Below, piece by piece: positions 50,716-60,429 of a stretch of 64,000 nt of DNA. The stretch comes from an uncultured Lachnospiraceae bacterium. Lineage in GTDB: Bacteria; Bacillota; Clostridia; Lachnospirales; Lachnospiraceae. Where the stretch lies: the NCBI GenBank assembly GCA_910579505.1, contig CAJTTZ010000004.1:62001-126000 (forward strand). The letters run 5' to 3'. The notes beneath the pieces were generated by a model. It worked only from the letters and a program-made list of their open reading frames with translations. It was not told the origin of the DNA and ran no database searches. The position numbers and the translations under genes were made by a program. The first letter of the stretch is position 1. Each line of letters begins with the position of its first letter.

Positions 50716-52035
50716 TTAAATCTGGGAAATTACAAAAATATCATAAATCGCTTTAATCGCCGTCTCAAAGTCAGCGTTCGCCACACCGATAATAATATTT
50801 AACTCGCTGGAACCCTGGTCGATCATCTTAACGTTGACATTGGCATGCGCCAGCGCGGAAAAGATTCTTCCCGCCGTACCGCGGGTGGACTTCATACCGC
50901 GCCCCACCACCGCAATCAGGGCCAGATCCGCCTCTATGTCGATGGAATCCGGGTCCGCCAGCCTGTGAATGCCGGAAACCACTTTCTGCTCTTTATGCAT
51001 AAATTCATCCTGATGCACGAACACCGTCATGGTGTCGATGCCTGAAGGCACGTGCTCAAAGGAAATCTCATTTTCCTCAAATGCCTGCAGCACCTTGCGT
51101 CCGAAACCGATCTCCGAGTTCATCATTTCCTTTTCGATATTGACCGCGCAGAAGCCCTTCTTTCCGGCAATTCCGGTAATCACATACTTGGACTTCTGGC
51201 ATGTACTCTCCACAATCCATGTGCCGTTGTCGTCCGGCGCGTTCGTGTTGCGGATATTGATCGGAATCCCCTCGCTCCTTACCGGGAAAATGGCGTCCTC
51301 ATGCAGAACCGAAAATCCCATATAGGCAAGCTCACGGAGCTCCCTGTATGTAATCGTCTCCACACCTTCAGGCTTGTAGATTATCCGGGGATCAGCAACA
51401 AGCACGCCAGAAACGTCCGTCCAGTTCTCATACACATTCGCCTTGATCGCCCTCGCCACAATGGAACCTGTAATATCGGAGCCGCCCCTGGAAAAGGTCT
51501 TCACCCTTCCGTCCTCATAGGCGCCGTAAAAACCGGGGATTACAGCCGCCTCCACGCCAGCCAGGCGCTCCTTTAACAGCTGATTTGTCAGCTCCGCGTC
51601 ATGCTCGCCGTCCGGCTTAAAACGGATCACAGCCGCCGCGTCCACAAACTCATAACCGAGGTACTGCGCCATGATAATACCGTTCAGATATTCGCCGCGG
51701 CTGGCTGCGTAGTCGGAACCGGCCTTCTCCTTAAAGTTCTTCTCAATGCCTTTAAATTCCTTATCGAGAGAAAGTTTTAGCTCCAGCCCGTCTATGATTT
51801 CCTGATATCTGTCCTTAATCGCCTGCATCTGCGCCGAAAAATCCTTTCCCTGCTCCGCAAGCTCATAACAGGCGTAAAGCATATCCGTAACCTTTGTGTC
51901 ATCCGACGATCTCTTTCCCGGCGCGGAGGGCACCACAAATTTACGTTCTGCGTCCGCACGTATAATCGCGCCCACCTTCTTAAACTGCTCCGCGCTCGCC
52001 AGAGAGCTCCCGCCAAATTTAACTACCTTATTCAT
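50716..52035 (-). CDS. lysC: aspartate kinase
   Basis: Phosphorylates aspartate, the first step to lysine, threonine and methionine. 439 residues with VVKFGGSSLASAEQF at the start, the FSRGGSDITGSIVARA substrate loop and two ACT domains at the end (GIAGKKGFCAVNIEK and LIAVVGRGMKSTRGTAGRIFSALA), which usually bind feedback inhibitors. The start at 52035 has AAGGA directly upstream and follows the hom stop by 14 nt; the open frame from 52080 overlaps hom. Same operon as hom. Confidence 0.93.
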   Translation of the reverse strand: MNKVVKFGGSSLASAEQFKKVGAIIRADAERKFVVPSAPGKRSSDDTKVTDMLYACYELAEQGKDFSAQMQAIKDRYQEIIDGLELKLSLDKEFKGIEKNFKEKAGSDYAASRGEYLNGIIMAQYLGYEFVDAAAVIRFKPDGEHDAELTNQLLKERLAGVEAAVIPGFYGAYEDGRVKTFSRGGSDITGSIVARAIKANVYENWTDVSGVLVADPRIIYKPEGVETITYRELRELAYMGFSVLHEDAIFPVRSEGIPINIRNTNAPDDNGTWIVESTCQKSKYVITGIAGKKGFCAVNIEKEMMNSEIGFGRKVLQAFEENEISFEHVPSGIDTMTVFVHQDEFMHKEQKVVSGIHRLADPDSIDIEADLALIAVVGRGMKSTRGTAGRIFSALAHANVNVKMIDQGSSELNIIIGVANADFETAIKAIYDIFVISQI

Positions 52036-52049
52036 GTCCTTTCCCCCTG

Positions 52050-53255
52050 CTATGCCATGATTCGGATTCTGTTTATGCATCCGCCGATCTGCTCTATCTT
52101 TTCATTAAACTCCTTTTCGGTCATCTCCTGTGTCATAAAACCAAATTCCTTCATCAGGCCTACGTTCACTTCCGCCATCGTGCCAAAGGCCGCCATAGCC
52201 GCTTCGCGCTTATCCGCCGATATTCTGACAAAGAATTTTCTTCTCGCGCTCGTTACGTCCGCAACCTTTACTTTTTCCTCATCCCAGAAGCACATAATGG
52301 TTTTTCCCTGATGTCTCGCACAGTCCACCACATCGGAAACCACCGCGCTCGCCGTCGGGAGCTTTCCTGCCCCGCGGCCGTAATACATGGAGTCTCCCAG
52401 CATATTTCCGTGCACATACACTGCGTTAAACACGTCGTTCACGCTGTATAACGGATGCTCCCTGGAGATCAGGAAAGGCGCGACCATGGCAAAAAATCCG
52501 TCCTGCGTGTCCCTGCTGAGCGCCAGCAGCTTGATTGACTTGTTCATCTGCTTTGCATACTTAAAATCTGCCGAAGAAATTTTCGTGATTCCCTCTGTGT
52601 AAATATCTTCATAGCTCACATTTTTGCCAGACATCAGGGATGAAAGAATGGCTATCTTACGGCAGGCGTCATATCCCTCCACATCAGCCTCGGGATTTCT
52701 CTCCGCATAGCCCTTATCCTGCGCCTCCTTAAGTACCTCCTCAAAGTCAGCGCCCTCCCTGTCCATCTTGGTCAGAATGTAGTTCGTCGTCCCGTTAAGT
52801 ATCCCCGTGATACTGTCGATATGCTCCGCCGTCAGGGAATAGTTGATCGGACGGATAATCGGAATACCGCCGCCCACACTGGCCTCAAAAAGATAGTTAC
52901 AGTGATTCTCCTTAGCAATTCTTATGAGCTCAGGGCCATGCGCAGCGACAAGTTCCTTATTTGAGGTGCACACACTCTTCCCCTGAAGCAGCGCCTGTTT
53001 CGTAAAGTCGTAGGCCGGCTTCGTACCGCCCATGGTCTCGCAGATAATCTTTACTTCCGGGTCGTTCAAAATAATATTGTAGTCATGTACCACTTTCCCC
53101 TCGTAAGGGTCGCCCGGAAAGTCCCGTAAATCGAGAATATATTTTACCGCCAGATCCTCCGCCGCCTTTTTGTTGATATCTGTCTTATTCGTCTCAATCA
53201 CTTCCACGACACCACTTCCGACGGTGCCGTATCCCAAAACCGCTATCTGAATCAT
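52050..53255 (-). CDS. hom: homoserine dehydrogenase
   Basis: Reduces aspartate semialdehyde to homoserine with NAD(P)H. 401 residues: IAVLGYGTVGSGVVEVI is the cofactor site, ASVGGGIPIIRPI and NGTTNYILTKM belong to the catalytic domain, and ACT-like strands (FFVRISADKREAAMAAFG) close the chain. It precedes lysC by 14 nt and follows glyA after a structured 137-nt gap, so aspartate-family and serine/glycine genes sit together. Confidence 0.94.
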   Translation of the reverse strand: MIQIAVLGYGTVGSGVVEVIETNKTDINKKAAEDLAVKYILDLRDFPGDPYEGKVVHDYNIILNDPEVKIICETMGGTKPAYDFTKQALLQGKSVCTSNKELVAAHGPELIRIAKENHCNYLFEASVGGGIPIIRPINYSLTAEHIDSITGILNGTTNYILTKMDREGADFEEVLKEAQDKGYAERNPEADVEGYDACRKIAILSSLMSGKNVSYEDIYTEGITKISSADFKYAKQMNKSIKLLALSRDTQDGFFAMVAPFLISREHPLYSVNDVFNAVYVHGNMLGDSMYYGRGAGKLPTASAVVSDVVDCARHQGKTIMCFWDEEKVKVADVTSARRKFFVRISADKREAAMAAFGTMAEVNVGLMKEFGFMTQEMTEKEFNEKIEQIGGCINRIRIMA

Positions 53256-53307
53256 TGTTATCCTCCATGTATAAGCAGTTTACTGCAATTTTCCCACTTG
53301 TCATGCA

Positions 53308-53392
53308 GAGAATGCCGCTCTTTGGCATTCTCCTGTGTGAAGCTTGAAAACACTTAGTGAGGTTCTTTTGAGCTTAGCGTTTTCCTTCACAC
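53308..53392 (-). promoter_or_regulatory. two hairpins between glyA and hom
   Basis: GTGTGAAG (53392-53385) right after the glyA stop pairs with CTTCACAC (53342-53335), with an inner GAAAAC/GTTTTC. A second hairpin GAGAATGCC/GGCATTCTC follows (53332-53308). Neither has a U-tract. They may end or process the glyA transcript or act as an attenuator for hom. Confidence 0.45.
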
Positions 53393-54631
53393 TTATATAA
53401 GCGGATACTTATCCGTCAGTGTCTTAATAATAGCCTGTGCCTTGCCGATACCTGCCTCGCCTTCCTTAACCACGATGGAAATCGCCTCCGCCACCTGATC
53501 CATATCATCCGTATTTAAACCGCGGGAAGTAGCCGCCGGCGTTCCCAGGCGGATACCGCTCGTCACGAAAGGAGACTTCGGATCATTGGGGATCGTATTC
53601 TTGTTCGCCGTAATATGCGCCTCGTCGAGCAGTTTCTCCACAGCCTTACCTGTCAGGTCGTAGTTCGTCAGATCGACAAGCATCAGATGATTGTCCGTTC
53701 CGCCGGAAACAATCTTAATGTCCCTTGCCTGTAAAGCCTTACAGAGCGCCTGCGCATTATCGGCCACATTCTTCATGTAAACCTTGAAGTCATCGGACAG
53801 CGCCTCCTTGAAACATACAGCTTTCGCCGCGATCACATGCATCAGCGGCCCGCCCTGTGTGCCGGGGAAAATCGCCTTGTTGAAGTTATATTGATCCGCC
53901 ACTTCCTGGCTGGACATAATCATGCCGCCGCGGGGACCGCGCAGGGTCTTATGGGTGGTGGTAGTCGTCACATGCGCATAGGGAATCGGGCTCGGATGAA
54001 GCCCTGCTGCCACAAGCCCGGCGATATGCGCGATATCCACCATCAGCACCGCGCCGACCTCATCGGCAATCTCCCGGAACTTCTTGAAATCAATGGTTCT
54101 GGCATAGGCGGACGCACCCGCCACAATCATTTTCGGTCTGCACTCCAGTGCAATCTTTCTCACATTATCGTAATCGAGGAATCCGTCGTCATTGACGCCA
54201 TAAGGCACACACTTGAAATACTTGCCGGACATATTGACCGGTGAACCGTGGGACAGGTGTCCGCCGTGATCCAGATTCATGCCCATGAAGGTATCGCCCG
54301 GCTCCATCACCGCGAAGAAAACCGCCATGTTCGCCTGCGCGCCGGAGTGTGGCTGCACGTTGACATACTCACAGCCGAAAAGCTCTTTCGCGCGGTCTCT
54401 GGCAATATTTTCCACCACGTCCACACACTCGCAGCCGCCGTAGTATCTCTTGCCGGGATATCCCTCCGCATACTTGTTCGTAAGCGGGCTGCCCATAGCT
54501 GCCATTACCGCCCTACTCACCCAGTTTTCAGAAGCAATCAGCTCAATATGGGAATTCTGCCTGTTCTGTTCGTCCACAATCGCCTGCGCGATCTCCGGGT
54601 CAACATTTTTTACCTCATCCAATGAATACAT
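53393..54631 (-). CDS. glyA: serine hydroxymethyltransferase
   Basis: Converts serine and tetrahydrofolate to glycine and methylene-tetrahydrofolate, the cofactor that ThyA uses. 412 residues; IELIASENWVSRAVM, NKYAEGYPGKRYYGGCE, VDIAHIAGLVAAG and the PLP lysine Lys228 in TTTTHKTLRGPRGG are the standard motifs. CGAGGA sits just before the ATG. The AT-rich gap to the divergent PAP2 gene should contain its promoter, which I could not fix with confidence. Confidence 0.96.
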   Translation of the reverse strand: MYSLDEVKNVDPEIAQAIVDEQNRQNSHIELIASENWVSRAVMAAMGSPLTNKYAEGYPGKRYYGGCECVDVVENIARDRAKELFGCEYVNVQPHSGAQANMAVFFAVMEPGDTFMGMNLDHGGHLSHGSPVNMSGKYFKCVPYGVNDDGFLDYDNVRKIALECRPKMIVAGASAYARTIDFKKFREIADEVGAVLMVDIAHIAGLVAAGLHPSPIPYAHVTTTTTHKTLRGPRGGMIMSSQEVADQYNFNKAIFPGTQGGPLMHVIAAKAVCFKEALSDDFKVYMKNVADNAQALCKALQARDIKIVSGGTDNHLMLVDLTNYDLTGKAVEKLLDEAHITANKNTIPNDPKSPFVTSGIRLGTPAATSRGLNTDDMDQVAEAISIVVKEGEAGIGKAQAIIKTLTDKYPLI

Positions 54632-54870
54632 TCCTCGTTCCTGCCTTTCTGATAATTTCCACCCTTACATTCACATATATTTCCTTCTATATTATATACC
54701 TGTACGAATAATATAGAGGCAATTTCAAAACAATATTATAAAGTATTATGCTATGTAATGCAAACAAAATTTATGACGTTCCCCCTACGCCTGTCTGCCC
54801 ATGAAATATGTCTTCGGCATAATGGATAGATTTTTATGAAAAATTAAGAAAACTTTATGGAAATCTTATT

Positions 54871-54898
54871 TTGACTTTTACACTTGATCTGCTATGAT
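54871..54898 (+). promoter_or_regulatory. promoter of the PAP2-family gene
   Basis: TTGACT (54871-54876), a 16-nt spacer and TATGAT (54893-54898). The rest of the 326-nt stretch 54632-54957 is AT-rich; it should hold the glyA promoter, but I recognise no riboswitch in it. Confidence 0.6.
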
Positions 54899-54957
54899 GT
54901 AACTTGTTAAAGAAAGATCAGTCGGACGAATTGTTGTAAAAGAGGAACAATCTGATT

Positions 54958-55659
54958 ATGTTAAAAAACAAAAATAAACTTTTGAATATCTGGCGGCAAT
55001 ACAGGCATGCGCTGCCGCTTATCCTTTACGGGATCATATATATGCTTTGGTTTACTTATCTGGAGAAAACCGTTACAACCAACTATCGGCTGATCCATTA
55101 CAGGCCGGACGACTTTATTCCGTTTTGCGAAGTATTTGTCATTCCCTACCTGTTGTGGTTCGCCTATGTGGCAGCGGTAATCGTCTACTTTTTCTTCCGC
55201 GACAAAGACGACTACTTCAGGGCCTGCACCTTCCTCTTCACGGGAATGACCGTGTTCCTGATTGTCAGCACACTCTTTCCTAACGGACACGATCTTCGTC
55301 CCGCCGTTATGCCGCGGGACAATCTGTTTACAAAACTAGTGTCCAATCTCTACCTGGCAGATACACCGACTAACCTTTGGCCGAGCATTCATGTGTACAA
55401 TTCCCTCGGCTGCCATATCGCGGTTATGAGGAGTGCACGGCTGGAAAAGAAAAAAGGGATTCGGATCTGCTCGTTTGTCTTATGTGTCTCGATTATTTTA
55501 TCGACCATGTTTATCAAGCAGCACTCCGTTTTTGATGTGACCACGGCCTTCATCATGGCGGCTTTCATGTATGGCATCGTTTACCGCTCCGACGTGCTCA
55601 TCCATTTCTACCACGGCGTGCAGCACAGACGGAAACGCAAACCCGGCACGCTTGTATGA
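54958..55659 (+). CDS. PAP2-family membrane phosphatase-like protein
   Basis: 233 residues with about six membrane helices. NLWPSIHVYNSLGCHIA and FIKQHSVFDVTTAF hold the second and third PAP2 phosphatase motifs (Ser-x-His and His...Asp), as in lipid phosphatases and inositol-phosphoceramide-synthase-like enzymes. It probably acts on a lipid phosphate at the outer membrane face. AGAGGAA lies 8 nt before the ATG and a clear promoter at 54871. Confidence 0.82.
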   Translation: MLKNKNKLLNIWRQYRHALPLILYGIIYMLWFTYLEKTVTTNYRLIHYRPDDFIPFCEVFVIPYLLWFAYVAAVIVYFFFRDKDDYFRACTFLFTGMTVFLIVSTLFPNGHDLRPAVMPRDNLFTKLVSNLYLADTPTNLWPSIHVYNSLGCHIAVMRSARLEKKKGIRICSFVLCVSIILSTMFIKQHSVFDVTTAFIMAAFMYGIVYRSDVLIHFYHGVQHRRKRKPGTLV

Positions 55660-55719
55660 TCGACAGGCAGACATAATTCAACTGCGAAATCCGATTCACG
55701 CACTCGGCTTCAGGAAGTC

Positions 55720-55755
55720 AAAAGGGAGAGTCCCGAAAATGGATTCTCCCTTTTT
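55720..55755. terminator. bidirectional terminator between PAP2 and GT2 genes
   Basis: AAAAGGGAGA and TCTCCCTTTTT pair across 15 nt; the A- and T-runs supply a U-tract in both directions. Confidence 0.8.
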
Positions 55756-55813
55756 CATACCCTCTGAACGCTGTCCCATCCCGCCATTGGCATAAATCTG
55801 TCAAAACAGCTAT

Positions 55814-56839
55814 TTAGTTAAATTTGAAAAACCGCCGGCAGATCTTGTAGCCTTCCACTGATATCTTCCTGCCGCCCTTTCCCGGCAGATTCATGGAACT
55901 GCCAAGCACGCCGTAGCGCAGTCTCATATACAGACCGATATCCTTTTGTCTGATATACTTCCAAAGCTCCGCTTTCTTTTCGAGGTTCTCCTCCGTGCCG
56001 GAGCGGATCAGCATGATCGAGGAAATCACCGTGATAATTTCCAGATAATTGACCATGTATCGCTTCAGCTTACCTTTGCCGTTAATCTTCGCCCTCTTGT
56101 CCACGAGATAATCTATCATAATTTTATTGACCTTTATCTGCTGGTCAATCCTGCCGATCATGACCTCCTCGTTGACTGACTGTCCCTCCCTGCCTATATA
56201 GTAGCGGTAAAAATTCACATCGAGATAGTACATGTTTTTCACGAAAGGCAAAGGTTCGAACACGAAGATATTATCCACATAAAAGGTGTTTTCCGGCAGT
56301 TCCAGCCCGCATTCCCGAAGGAGCTTCGTGCGGAAAATGACAGAATGCATGAGAATATACTGTCCCTTATGAAAATGTTTCACCTCATTCCAGCCAAATA
56401 TCCTGTCCTGCGGAAGCGCATGGCGGTATTTCATCACCTTATGCTTCCTTTCGCCTTCCTTCTCATAGACAAAATTGCTGATAAGCATGTCAAGCGTGGT
56501 ATCTCCCGCAACGATATCCCGAAGCGTCTCAAGAATTTTCATGTAGGCGCTTTCCTTCACCCAGTCGTCGCTGTCCACCACCTTATAAAACAGCCCTGAC
56601 GCGCATGCAAGGCCCGCATTTACGGCAGAGCCATGCCCTCCGTTCTTTTTATGGATCACCTTGACAATAGAGGGATAGAGCATGCCGTAAGCGTCCGCGA
56701 TCTCGCCCGTTCCGTCGGTGGAGCCGTCGTCCACAATCAAAATTTCCACGTCCTCGCCGCCGGGCAAAAGTGACTCTATACACTTTTTCATATATCCTTC
56801 TGAATTATAACAAGGTATTGCAACTGATAATAGTTTCAT
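55814..56839 (-). CDS. GT2 family glycosyltransferase (outside the main cluster)
   Basis: 341 residues. LLSVAIPCYNSEGYMKKCIESLL, ILIVDDGSTDGTGEIA and KVVDSDDWVKESAY are the GT-A motifs, with DSDD as the metal site. The C-terminal third is basic and may associate with the membrane. The start at 56839 lacks a good site; the frame is open to 56893. It is monocistronic and convergent with the PAP2 gene, which could hint at a shared role in a lipid-linked glycan, but the evidence is only position. Confidence 0.85.
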   Translation of the reverse strand: MKLLSVAIPCYNSEGYMKKCIESLLPGGEDVEILIVDDGSTDGTGEIADAYGMLYPSIVKVIHKKNGGHGSAVNAGLACASGLFYKVVDSDDWVKESAYMKILETLRDIVAGDTTLDMLISNFVYEKEGERKHKVMKYRHALPQDRIFGWNEVKHFHKGQYILMHSVIFRTKLLRECGLELPENTFYVDNIFVFEPLPFVKNMYYLDVNFYRYYIGREGQSVNEEVMIGRIDQQIKVNKIMIDYLVDKRAKINGKGKLKRYMVNYLEIITVISSIMLIRSGTEENLEKKAELWKYIRQKDIGLYMRLRYGVLGSSMNLPGKGGRKISVEGYKICRRFFKFN

Positions 56840-56968
56840 GCCAAAATATCCATGCCTTTCCCATTTCTGATTCTGTAAGCCGCTTACCGCCAAACAGTCA
56901 CTGTCTATTCTAGCATATAATTCCCTGTATATTATTACGGAATTCTTATATTTTCCTTATTTTTGCCT

Positions 56969-58738
56969 TCACTGCTGCCGTTTTTCCACCCCGCGCCGCA
57001 TCTCCACCTGATCTGCATAGGCGGCAAAGGCTGAGGGAATCGGGTAATCTGCCCTCGGCTGCCCCGGCTCCACAAAGACAAAACCTTTAAGCTCCTGCCC
57101 TGACCCTTTCGCCGCGAGCTCGTCCACCCGGACCAGATACCCTGTCATATGCCATTCCTTGTGGGTAAACACATGCTTCGCCGGGGGAAGTCTGCGGATT
57201 CTGATCGGTGAAAGACCGATCTTTTTGAGATAGGCGCTTACTTCTGTCTCTTCACAGTGTCCCTCCAGGGAAGGAAATTCATACATGCCTGCCAAAAGCC
57301 CTCGCGCAGGTCTTTTGCGAAGCGCCACCCTCTCCGCATCCTGTATCACCAGAATGGTCTTTTCCTCCACGCTTCTCGGTTTCTTTTTCGCCTTCTTCGG
57401 AAACTCCGTCTGTCGTCCCGTTGCCCTCGCAAGGCAGAGTGCTTTCCATGGGCACTCCTCACACTTAGGCGCGCCGTTTGGTATGCATACCATTGCGCCC
57501 AGTTCCATGAGCGCCTGATTGAAATCCCCGGGGCGGTCGGCCGGCATCACGTCAAGCAGTTCATCCTCCACGGACTTTTTCACCTTCGCATTCAGAATAT
57601 CCCTCCCGTCGCCCCGCAGTCTTGAGAGAATGCGCAGTACATTGCCGTCTACCGCCGGGTACGCCCGCCCGAATGCAATCGAAGAGACCGCGCCCGCCGT
57701 GTAGCTGCCGATCCCCGGAAGCGACTGTATTATATCATAGTCATCTGGCATCTCCCCGCCGAACTTCGAAACGAGAATCTCCGCCGCCTTTTTCAGGTTC
57801 CTTGCCCTGTTGTAATATCCCAAACCTTCCCAAAGTTTGAGCAGCTTTTCCTCCCCCACGGCCGCCAGACTGCCTATATCGGGCAGTGCCCGCAAAAAGC
57901 GGTCGTAGTAGGGTTTCACCGCCTCCACTCTCGTCTGCTGCAGCATAATCTCCGAAAGCCATACATGATAGGGCGTCGGTTCCTCCCTCCATGGCAGGAT
58001 GCGCCTGCCCGCATCATACCATGCAAGGAGCGGCTCCGCGATCCTGTCCAGGCTGTCCAGATAAACGGGCAGTGGAGTGTCCATCTCCATACTGTCCCTG
58101 CCCACAAGACAGTCGTAGGCAAGCAGCCGGACGCCTTCTTTCCTTGCCCGTTTGAGCGCTTCGCCAAATGCCGGCTGGGTATCCCAGTTCGGTTCTACAA
58201 AGGAAACGCCTTTCATCTGGACCACAAACAGAAGATATGCCTCATACCCCTGCCTGTGCGCCTCGATCAGCTCTTCCACATGTTTGACCGCGCGCTCGGA
58301 AGGCGCATCGGGAAAGGCTGCCACGCCTTCCCTCTCCAAAGTCACGCCCTTGACCTCGATAAAAGCCTTCTCCCCGGATGCGCTCTCCACATAAAAATCA
58401 AAGCGGGAATTTCCAAACGTTTTCTCCGGTCTGACCAAACTGACATCCCTGTAAAGTCCGCCCGCGCGCAGCCACTCGCCCGCCACCTTGTTCGGCGCAT
58501 TGGAATCCATGTTGACCAGACGCCCTTCCTTCTCCACCGCCACAAGATCGTATGCGGTGGAACGGTTTCCCTTCCCGCTCTTCTCCAGATATACTTTCGC
58601 GTGATCCGTCAAAAGTTCCCGGCATCTGCCCGTGTTTTTCACATGCACCTTCGTCCTTTCGCCCATCAGTTCCACGTAGGCGATAAAACGGTTCGGACGC
58701 TCAATAAATTCAGCGGTAACAATCTCTGTATACTTCAT
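56969..58738 (-). CDS. SfsA-MutY fusion: SfsA domain plus A/G-specific adenine glycosylase
   Basis: 589 residues. Residues 1-225 are SfsA (VKNTGRCRELL, SRFDFYVE, FIEVKGVTLEREGVAAFPDAPSERAVKHVEEL), a nuclease-like protein. From about 228 comes MutY: LSEIMLQQTRVEAV with catalytic Glu263, the hairpin LPGIGSYTAGA (340-350), AVDGNVLRI with Asp364, the cysteine motif CIPNGAPKCEECPWKALC for the [4Fe-4S] cluster, and a C-terminal NUDIX-like 8-oxoG-reading domain. MutY removes adenine mispaired with 8-oxoguanine. Both halves look intact, so this is a true fusion. Confidence 0.9.
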   Translation of the reverse strand: MKYTEIVTAEFIERPNRFIAYVELMGERTKVHVKNTGRCRELLTDHAKVYLEKSGKGNRSTAYDLVAVEKEGRLVNMDSNAPNKVAGEWLRAGGLYRDVSLVRPEKTFGNSRFDFYVESASGEKAFIEVKGVTLEREGVAAFPDAPSERAVKHVEELIEAHRQGYEAYLLFVVQMKGVSFVEPNWDTQPAFGEALKRARKEGVRLLAYDCLVGRDSMEMDTPLPVYLDSLDRIAEPLLAWYDAGRRILPWREEPTPYHVWLSEIMLQQTRVEAVKPYYDRFLRALPDIGSLAAVGEEKLLKLWEGLGYYNRARNLKKAAEILVSKFGGEMPDDYDIIQSLPGIGSYTAGAVSSIAFGRAYPAVDGNVLRILSRLRGDGRDILNAKVKKSVEDELLDVMPADRPGDFNQALMELGAMVCIPNGAPKCEECPWKALCLARATGRQTEFPKKAKKKPRSVEEKTILVIQDAERVALRKRPARGLLAGMYEFPSLEGHCEETEVSAYLKKIGLSPIRIRRLPPAKHVFTHKEWHMTGYLVRVDELAAKGSGQELKGFVFVEPGQPRADYPIPSAFAAYADQVEMRRGVEKRQQ

Positions 58739-58751
58739 ATCCTGCTCCCAT

Positions 58752-58770
58752 GATTCCGCATCGCGGAATC
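58752..58770. repeat. 8-bp inverted repeat upstream of the SfsA-MutY gene
   Basis: GATTCCGC-ATC-GCGGAATC lies between the 5'-nucleotidase stop and the SfsA-MutY start, 13 nt before the ATG, where it could fold over the ribosome site region. Confidence 0.5.
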
Positions 58771-58776
58771 TCTCCT

Positions 58777-59718
58777 TTAACTGCTGTCTTTCTCTTCTAT
58801 CTCAGCGACTGCTTCTCTACTCTTATACGGTACCCGCGCCGCGGGCACCACCTCGGAAGCCGGGAGCGTGTGGGCGGACTGATCGTCAAAGAATATGTGC
58901 GCGCCGAAAGCATGCAGCACATCCTTCTTTCGGATGCCTCCAAGGAAGAACACCTCGTCGATGCGCACATCCCACGCGCGCAGCGTGCGGATGACGCGCT
59001 CGTGAGCCGGCGCGCACCTCGTCGTGACAAGCGCGGTTCTGATCGGGCTCTCTTGCTCCGGGTAGTTTTTCTGTAACTTGGACAGGGTCTTCAAAAACTT
59101 TGCAAAAGGCCCCGCCTGCAGGGGATTATCCGCATTCCGCCGCTCGTTTTCCTCGAAAGCCTCCAACCCGTGCTCCTGAAAAATCCTCTCGGATTCATCC
59201 GAAAAGAGCACCGCGTCACCATCGAACGCCACTCTGATCTGTCTGATCCTGTGCTCGCAGTCGTAGGTCGAAATCCCTTCCGTACAGATGATACCGGCAG
59301 CAATGTTTGAGTCGATGGCACGCTGCACATCCTCCTCGCATGCCGACAGAAAGAGATCTGTCTTAAACGCTTCCAGATACGGGGCAAGCGAAGCGCCTCC
59401 AGCCAGCACGGCGCGGGTAATCCGCAGCCCATAATGCTCAATCGCCTTAAAGACCCGCAGCGACGTGTCCGGGCTGTTTCTGGACATAATAATCACCTCT
59501 ACGCGCCCTTCCATCCCCGGCAGCTCATTCAGATTTAAAAGCGCCCGCACCAGCGGAAAACCGGGACCGGGCTTTAGCAGTTCGTCCTCATGCTCCACCT
59601 GATAGCGGCTGTACGCCTCCATGCCCTCTTCTTCAAATATTTTGTTTTCAAACGTCAAATCAAACAAAGTTCTGGACGAAACGCCCACCACAAGTTTGTT
59701 TTCCAGTTCGTAAGACAT
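58777..59718 (-). CDS. cytosolic 5'-nucleotidase (NT5C1-type)
   Basis: 313 residues of the 5'-nucleotidase family PF06189. VVGVSSRTLFDLTFENKIF replaces the usual DxD start, VEVIIMSRNSPDTSLRVF and ITRAVLAGGASLAPYLEAF follow, then IRVAFDGDAVLFSDESER with the DGD motif. It should dephosphorylate nucleoside monophosphates in the cytoplasm. It ends 38 nt before the SfsA-MutY start, so the two may be cotranscribed. Confidence 0.85.
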   Translation of the reverse strand: MSYELENKLVVGVSSRTLFDLTFENKIFEEEGMEAYSRYQVEHEDELLKPGPGFPLVRALLNLNELPGMEGRVEVIIMSRNSPDTSLRVFKAIEHYGLRITRAVLAGGASLAPYLEAFKTDLFLSACEEDVQRAIDSNIAAGIICTEGISTYDCEHRIRQIRVAFDGDAVLFSDESERIFQEHGLEAFEENERRNADNPLQAGPFAKFLKTLSKLQKNYPEQESPIRTALVTTRCAPAHERVIRTLRAWDVRIDEVFFLGGIRKKDVLHAFGAHIFFDDQSAHTLPASEVVPAARVPYKSREAVAEIEEKDSS

Positions 59719-59775
59719 AAAGCACCCCCATCCGTGATCTCTCCGGCGGGGGCTGCTGTTTCATACATAAACTGC

Positions 59776-60390
59776 TTATCTCAGTCTGTTGCACTCAAAT
59801 TTTTCAAAAGTGCGCAGACAATTCCTAAGTTCCAGATATCTATCCTCCAGATCTCCCTCCTTGATCTCCAGATCCGACGCCACTGCCATGGTATTAATCA
59901 TGCTGTCCGTGATCCGGTTGTGGAGAGAGTCCAGAATCATAAGCTTCTGCTCATAGGAATCCGCGTCGAGAAACTCCAACACCAGAGGATCAATATTCAA
60001 TTGCCCTTCCGACGCATTCTCGGCCGGAACAGTTTCAGATATAACGGCCTCAGCGACACAATCCGCCTTATGCTCATCTTCCGACGCGTCCGCAGATAAA
60101 AAGACTGACCCCATATCCCGGGAAATCTCCGGCAAACCGGCCGTCTCCTCGTCCTCCATATCCTGCAGAAGTTCGAAGCGGTATCGCTGTCTGGCATCTG
60201 GATACTTCTCGCGGTCTACCTCCTCCATAAACATGGACAAAGGCCGCACAAATATCTCAAAAGTGCCGTACATAGCCTGATAAACTACCATCGGCTCCCT
60301 TGTCTCACTGTGCTTCGCAAGGCAGCGGATCTGGTATAAATTGCCCTTAAAATGCCTGTACATTTCCTGTGGTCTGGGATTATGTCTCAT
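59776..60390 (-). CDS. DUF1653-domain protein
   Basis: 204 residues. The N-terminal 65 match DUF1653: YRHFKGNLYQIRCLAKHSETREPMVVYQAMYGTFEIFVRPLSMF, a small beta fold of unknown role. The rest is an acidic linker and a C-terminal helix bundle (FLDADSYEQKLMILDSLHN). GGAG lies 8 nt before the ATG, and a promoter at 60430-60458 (TAGACA-17-TATACT on the minus strand) drives it. Confidence 0.8.
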   Translation of the reverse strand: MRHNPRPQEMYRHFKGNLYQIRCLAKHSETREPMVVYQAMYGTFEIFVRPLSMFMEEVDREKYPDARQRYRFELLQDMEDEETAGLPEISRDMGSVFLSADASEDEHKADCVAEAVISETVPAENASEGQLNIDPLVLEFLDADSYEQKLMILDSLHNRITDSMINTMAVASDLEIKEGDLEDRYLELRNCLRTFEKFECNRLR

Positions 60391-60429
60391 AGGAATCTCC
60401 TTTTTTCGTAAATTTTCTATATTAGTATA

